From an uncultured Treponema sp. (GTDB lineage Bacteria; Spirochaetota; Spirochaetia; Treponematales; Treponemataceae), in the NCBI GenBank assembly GCA_946538875.1, contig CAMNHD010000070.1, forward strand, positions 1-7,359: a stretch of 7,359 bases of DNA. The letters are read 5' to 3'. Position 1 is the first letter of the stretch; every line of letters begins with the position of its first letter. A model generated the notes under the pieces. The model was given only the letters and a program-made list of their open reading frames with translations, was not told where the DNA came from and made no database searches. Positions 4,634-7,359 of the stretch are shown piece after piece. The position numbers were made by a program, and so were the translations under genes.

Positions 4634-5569
4634 TTACTCGCCAATACTTTCCTTAATCTTTCTCACTTCTTCCAACGAGAGTTTTGTTGCGCTTGCAATC
4701 TGTTCCAGAGTCAAGACATTCATCAAAAACAGGCTTTTTGCAGTTTCTACTGCGTTTTTATGACTTCCCTGAGCAATACCTTGAGAAATTCCTTGGGAAA
4801 TTCCTTGGGAAATTCCTTGGGAAATTCCCAAAGCAATTCCCTCGTCGCGGATATCTTTTTCGTATAGTTCCCGGTCAAATTCGTGTAAATACATGCCCAT
4901 AACTTCTGCCCTCCGATTTTTGAAGTAGCCGTCTAGAAGGTTTTCTTCCACGGCGGTGTCAACTGCCATTTTTACGGCAGTATTCCTGTCCATTCCCGCT
5001 GCCTGATTATCTTTTACAAATGATGTGAATCTACAATAATCATACAACGGTTTGCATTTTTTGTTAAGGCTTTTATTCCGTCCTTTATTAATATTGTAAA
5101 CTTTTGCAGTCCATTCAAAAGTGCCATGTTCCATTAAAGGTTTTTCAAAGGCTTCTGACAGGTGCAGGGAAAAAGTGTCCGGCATGTCCTTTGTGCCGTT
5201 GTAAAATACAATATAGTTTGGCGTTGGTATCTTTTTTAAAGACGAACTGTAGATGCTTATTTTTTGTTCAACAAGATACTTCTGATAAAGTTCAGCAAAA
5301 TAGAACAGTCCCCGCAAAGGCATATTGGGGTTACAGGTGCTTTGCTGTTCAATGAGAGTCATCTGGGAGTCAATCAAAAATGAAATATCATTTTTCATAG
5401 TAATATAGATGACTCCTTCGATTGTGGTAAGGGTCATGTCATCTGGATTTTTGTGGTTGCTTCCGTTCAATGCATTGTAAAGCGAAAGAAGCCAGGTTTT
5501 GTGTTCTTCCGTACCGAAGATGGCACGAAAAAGCGTGTCTCTGTAATGTGGATTCGAAATATAATTCAT
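4634..5569 (-). CDS. Rpn-type PD-(D/E)XK family protein, second subfamily, with GISQ repeats
   Basis: A 311-residue protein. The start is the ATG at 5569 with GGAGG at 5580-5576; an in-frame ATG at 5617 would add 16 residues without a ribosome site. It opens with NPHYRDTLFRAIFG, the family's typical N-terminus. The probable catalytic residues are D67 in SFLID and E74 and Q76 in TLIEQQS, followed by the conserved NPNMPLRGLFYFAELY; D...E-x-Q fits a PD-(D/E)XK core. Residues 117-125 (PNYIVFYNG) and 150-180 (FEWTAKVYNIN ... KPLYDYCRF) are further conserved blocks. Residues 207-233 (ENLLDGYFKNRRAEVMGMYLHEFD) lead to four GISQ units and one GIAQ (248-267), then a helix-turn-helix-like tail. Subfamily members are usually annotated as hypothetical or putative transposase. 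It differs clearly from the 1258-2127 gene, so they are ancient paralogues. An internal start at 4900 may give an 88-aa C-terminal product, and the truncated copy lies just downstream. Confidence 0.85.
   Translation of the reverse strand: MNYISNPHYRDTLFRAIFGTEEHKTWLLSLYNALNGSNHKNPDDMTLTTIEGVIYITMKNDISFLIDSQMTLIEQQSTCNPNMPLRGLFYFAELYQKYLVEQKISIYSSSLKKIPTPNYIVFYNGTKDMPDTFSLHLSEAFEKPLMEHGTFEWTAKVYNINKGRNKSLNKKCKPLYDYCRFTSFVKDNQAAGMDRNTAVKMAVDTAVEENLLDGYFKNRRAEVMGMYLHEFDRELYEKDIRDEGIALGISQGISQGISQGISQGIAQGSHKNAVETAKSLFLMNVLTLEQIASATKLSLEEVRKIKESIGE
4767..4838. repeat. 12-bp coding tandem repeats (GISQ array)
   Basis: Six units in register: a degenerate unit at 4767-4778, CCTTGAGAAATT at 4779-4790, three perfect CCTTGGGAAATT at 4791-4826, and a degenerate unit at 4827-4838. 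The unit length is four codons, so gain or loss of units keeps the frame and changes linker length. The truncated copy at 4300-4587 has none. This fits strand-slippage variation. Confidence 0.95.
4898..4914 (-). promoter_or_regulatory. internal Shine-Dalgarno and ATG in the full-length Rpn gene
   Basis: GGAGG (4914-4910) is formed by the Arg219-Arg220 codons CGG-AGG and lies nine bases before ATG (4900-4898), Met224, with another in-frame ATG two codons on. The product would be 88 residues: the repeat array and the C-terminal domain only. Arg-Ala-Glu-Val is a conserved protein motif in this subfamily, but the choice of CGG and AGG codons, which creates the site, is not forced by the protein. 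Confidence 0.45.
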
Positions 5570-5575
5570 GTAATT

Positions 5576-5580
5576 CCTCC
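5576..5580 (-). promoter_or_regulatory. Shine-Dalgarno site of the second Rpn gene
   Basis: GGAGG, six bases before the ATG at 5569, decides the start. Upstream (5587-5614, minus strand) TGTCCAA occurs twice, 13 bases apart, before a TATTAA; this could be an operator or part of a promoter but the -35/-10 spacing is poor (about 19). Confidence 0.7.
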
Positions 5581-5646
5581 ACATTATTAATAGGTGTTGG
5601 ACAGGCAGTTTGGACAACTTATTTAAGAAAAAAAATTATTTTTTTT

Positions 5647-6105
5647 AGTTTTACAGCTTCAGAAGATGGAAGCGGGCTGGATGGTCTGGTAAATATTGTT
5701 TTTATAGAACTGCCAAAAATTAAAAAATTAGAAACCAAAGGAATAGAAAACTTGAATTCTTTGGAAAAGTGGGGTATTTTTTTAAAAGAAGCCGACCAGC
5801 CTGAAAAAATCAATTTGATTGAAGAAATTGCGAAACAAGAGGAGGGCATTCAAATGGCATACAATACTCTGAACAAAATGAGTGAAAGCCAGGAAGCCTG
5901 GCTGATGCAGACAGCACAGCTCATTGCAAAGAAAGACTATATGACACAAATGGAATATTCCCGCCAAGAAGGACTCGCTGAAGGAGCTCACAAAAATCAG
6001 ATACAGGTGGCAAAAAATTTGATTTCGATGAAAGTTCTTACAGATGAACAGATTTGCCAGGCAAGCGGACTTACAATTGAGGAACTGGTAGAATTGAAAA
6101 AATAA
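5647..6105 (+). pseudogene. 5'-truncated Rpn family gene, third subfamily (possible stand-alone C-terminal protein)
   Basis: The frame encodes the C-terminal half of a classical Rpn / 'putative transposase or invertase' protein: NIVFIELPKIKKL, then LEKWGIFLKEAD, EEIAKQEEGIQMAYNTLNKMSES, then the charged REEG-like segment (EYSRQEGLAEGAHKN) and the tail MKVLTDEQICQASGLTIEELVEL. In complete relatives the FIELPK block follows the PD-(D/E)XK core, which is missing here. The same frame stays open back to 5470, but that part is antisense to the 5' end of the neighbouring gene and resembles nothing; no in-frame ATG exists between 5647 and 5854. GGAGG at 5841-5845 and ATG at 5854 could start an 83-aa protein, so the C-terminal part may still be made. 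The missing N-terminal half is not found elsewhere in the window. A terminator follows. Confidence 0.8.
5841..5856 (+). promoter_or_regulatory. internal Shine-Dalgarno and ATG in the 5'-truncated Rpn gene
   Basis: GGAGG (5841-5845), eight bases, then ATG (5854-5856), in frame with the Rpn tail. The product would be 83 residues. The Shine-Dalgarno sequence is formed by Glu-Glu-Gly codons and extends to GAGGAGGG. Confidence 0.5.
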
Positions 6106-6139
6106 TTTGGAATCAGTTCTTGTTTTTTTTATAAAATAG

Positions 6140-6176
6140 AAAGCCCTTCACTCCGTTATGGAATGAAGGGCTTTTT
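6140..6176. terminator. bidirectional terminator between convergent genes
   Basis: AAAGCCCTTCA (6140-6150) pairs with TGAAGGGCTTT (6164-6174); after one mismatch, TCC (6152-6154) pairs with GGA (6160-6162) around a five-base loop. T's follow on the plus strand (to 6176), and an A-rich stretch before the stem gives a weaker T-tract on the minus strand. It serves the truncated Rpn gene from the left and the lipoprotein gene from the right. Confidence 0.9.
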
Positions 6177-6212
6177 GTTTAGGTTAGACTTTCGAGAAAA
6201 GACTAGAGTTTA

Positions 6213-7358
6213 TTACTCTGCTTTTGTTACGCTAAAGTCACTGATTGTGAAGGTACAGTCTCCGAGCAGCGTTGCCGGGGTCTCTGTTCCAAGCTGGATT
6301 GCAAGTTTTCCAGTTACACCTTCGAGAGTGATTTCTTTTGCAACATCAGCTTCAAGAGTATAAACAGTTGAGTTGATTGTAATGTCTCCTGCAACAGTTG
6401 AAGTTACTTTGAATGAGAAGTTGCTTGCGGCACTTACACCGTACCAGATCTGTGTACCGAACCAACAGAAATTATCCACTGTCTGGGTCAAAGCTGCACC
6501 AGTTGCACTTGCTGTCATATCAGAAAGATGTACATAACCACCATCTACCCAACCAAGGTTAGCCCAAATACTGAAATAATCTGCTGGAGCAGAAGCACCT
6601 TCTGTTGTAATTGAAGGAGCCCAATATTTTGCATAATCTTTTTCTGCAGAAATCACAATATCAACAGCCTTTTCAAAGTCACCATAAGTTGCCTTTACGG
6701 TTACGGTCTCTGCTGTATCCCCCGCGGTAAGAACATTTCCTGCAAGAGTTGCAACTGGGTCGGCAGAGGTAATTGCATAAGTTGCATCTGCAATAGCAAT
6801 TCCGTACTGGTCTTTAAGTGTGATTGTTGATTTTTCACCAGCACTAATTGAAGCAGGAGTGGCTTCAATAGAAACACTTGTAACATCATAATCTTTCAGA
6901 ACTTCTGACTTAATGTTGCTGATTACAAGTGTTGTGTCAGCAGCATTTCCGCGAAGGGCAATTACATAAGAGCTTGAATCGTCGTAATCATCTGCTGCAG
7001 TTCCTACAACCTGGAAAACAGTTTCTGTATCGGCCTCAAGAGCCTTTGAAGTATCCTGTCCTGAGTAGTTACCGCCATTATACTGATTCTTGAAGAAGAA
7101 TGTACTGATTGCCTTGTCAGACTTTACAGTGATTGTTGCGAGTACAAGGTCTCCTTTTGCTACTCCTGCAAGTTTGTTAGGATTCTTGATGAAAATCTGA
7201 TTTCCCCATTCCGAATCATTAGCATCTGCAATGGTAAGTGTATAGACTCCAGAACCGTTGTATACATAAGAATTGTTTGTATTGCTGAAAGAGATTTCAA
7301 AATCAGCAGGAGCAACAGGCTCCTTTACAGTAATCTCAATCTCCTCACTAGCAGTTTT
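6213..7358 (-). CDS. C-terminal 381 residues of a second modular surface lipoprotein (5' end outside window)
   Basis: The minus-strand frame is open without a stop from the right edge to the stop at 6215-6213, so the gene is much longer than any in-window start would suggest; the GTG at 6656 is just an internal Val. Visible residues 1-14 (KTASEEIEITVKEP) equal residues 205-218 of the first lipoprotein, so a signal peptide and Ig-like modules of the same kind probably lie beyond the edge. Residues about 16-155 form a jelly-roll-like domain (SEWGNQIFIKNPNKL ... TTLVISNIKSE) of the carbohydrate-binding type. Residues about 158-238 are another Ig-like module (TSVSIEATPASISAGEKSTITL ... NVLTAGDTAETVTVKATYG, BIG2-like). 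Residues about 241-381 form a second strand-rich domain with several Trp (YWAPSI; GWVDGGYVHL; FCWFGTQIWYG), suiting sugar binding. No catalytic motif is seen. It converges on the truncated Rpn gene across a shared terminator. Confidence 0.85.
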   Translation of the reverse strand, partial: KTASEEIEITVKEPVAPADFEISFSNTNNSYVYNGSGVYTLTIADANDSEWGNQIFIKNPNKLAGVAKGDLVLATITVKSDKAISTFFFKNQYNGGNYSGQDTSKALEADTETVFQVVGTAADDYDDSSSYVIALRGNAADTTLVISNIKSEVLKDYDVTSVSIEATPASISAGEKSTITLKDQYGIAIADATYAITSADPVATLAGNVLTAGDTAETVTVKATYGDFEKAVDIVISAEKDYAKYWAPSITTEGASAPADYFSIWANLGWVDGGYVHLSDMTASATGAALTQTVDNFCWFGTQIWYGVSAASNFSFKVTSTVAGDITINSTVYTLEADVAKEITLEGVTGKLAIQLGTETPATLLGDCTFTISDFSVTKAE

Positions 7359-7359
7359 G
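7318..7359. repeat. inverted repeat shared by the two lipoprotein genes (right copy)
   Basis: Partner of 2984-3025, in opposite orientation. It reaches the end of the window, so the repeat is visible only in part. Confidence 0.95.

Noticed and set aside
4767..4838. Short repeat array as a CRISPR
   Set aside because: Units are 12 bp, contiguous without spacers, and in frame in a coding region.
5470..5646. Coding start at 5470 for the truncated Rpn frame
   Set aside because: This part is antisense to the first third of the opposite gene and its upstream region; it resembles no Rpn sequence.
4300..6105. Classical insertion sequence around the Rpn cluster
   Set aside because: No terminal inverted repeats, target-site duplication or DDE transposase could be seen; the short inverted repeat at 4588-4626 is internal and weak.
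6213..6656. Separate 147-aa gene starting at GTG 6656
   Set aside because: The same frame stays open to the window edge with clear Ig-like and jelly-roll sequence, so the GTG is an internal codon and has no ribosome site.
6701..6889. 62-aa minus-strand frame rich in Leu and Gln
   Set aside because: It overlaps the second lipoprotein in another frame and has low-complexity shadow composition.

Overview
The window looks like an accessory region of a host-associated spirochaete, most likely a gut or rumen Treponema. The basis is protein type, not a marker gene: relaxed-lipobox lipoproteins, large surface lipoproteins built from bacterial Ig-like and jelly-roll modules, and several relatives of the 'Rpn / PD-(D/E)XK putative transposase' family that is expanded in treponemes. 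The DNA is AT-rich, and Shine-Dalgarno sites are clear GGAGG.

Left part (1-1254, + strand): the last 42 codons of a probable Nudix hydrolase overlap by ATGA with a small SH3-like lipoprotein gene. A 100-bp relic of an Rpn C-terminus follows on the - strand. Next comes a two-gene unit with a good promoter, encoding an unrecognised 76-aa protein and a DUF4160 protein that share one base (TGATG), in a toxin-antitoxin-like layout. A full-length Rpn-family nuclease (1258-2127, -) follows. Its 3' end is a near-identical direct repeat of the relic, so the two-gene unit sits between two copies of an Rpn tail.

Middle and right (2128-7359): a 592-aa surface lipoprotein gene (2373-4151, +) has a hairpin-containing leader and a strong terminator. 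Facing it from beyond the right edge is a second modular lipoprotein (6213 to the window end, -). It is an open frame of 381 codons with no upstream start inside the window. The first 14 residues visible of the second protein are identical to the end of the Ig module of the first, and the DNA there is a 42-bp inverted repeat (40 identical). After that the two proteins diverge. This looks like a constant N-terminal / variable C-terminal lipoprotein family.

Between the two convergent lipoprotein genes is an Rpn cluster: a truncated C-terminal copy (4300-4587, -), a full-length gene with a 12-bp coding repeat array (4634-5569, -), and a 5'-truncated copy of another subfamily (about 5647-6105, +).

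The most interesting observation is that both full-length Rpn genes and both larger truncated copies contain a Shine-Dalgarno sequence at proper distance from an in-frame ATG, 75-88 codons before the stop. This is the layout expected for an intragenic small C-terminal protein such as the RpnS antitoxins described for Rpn nucleases. The two truncated loci keep just this C-terminal unit, so they may be stand-alone small proteins and not just debris. These ideas are inferences from sequence layout.
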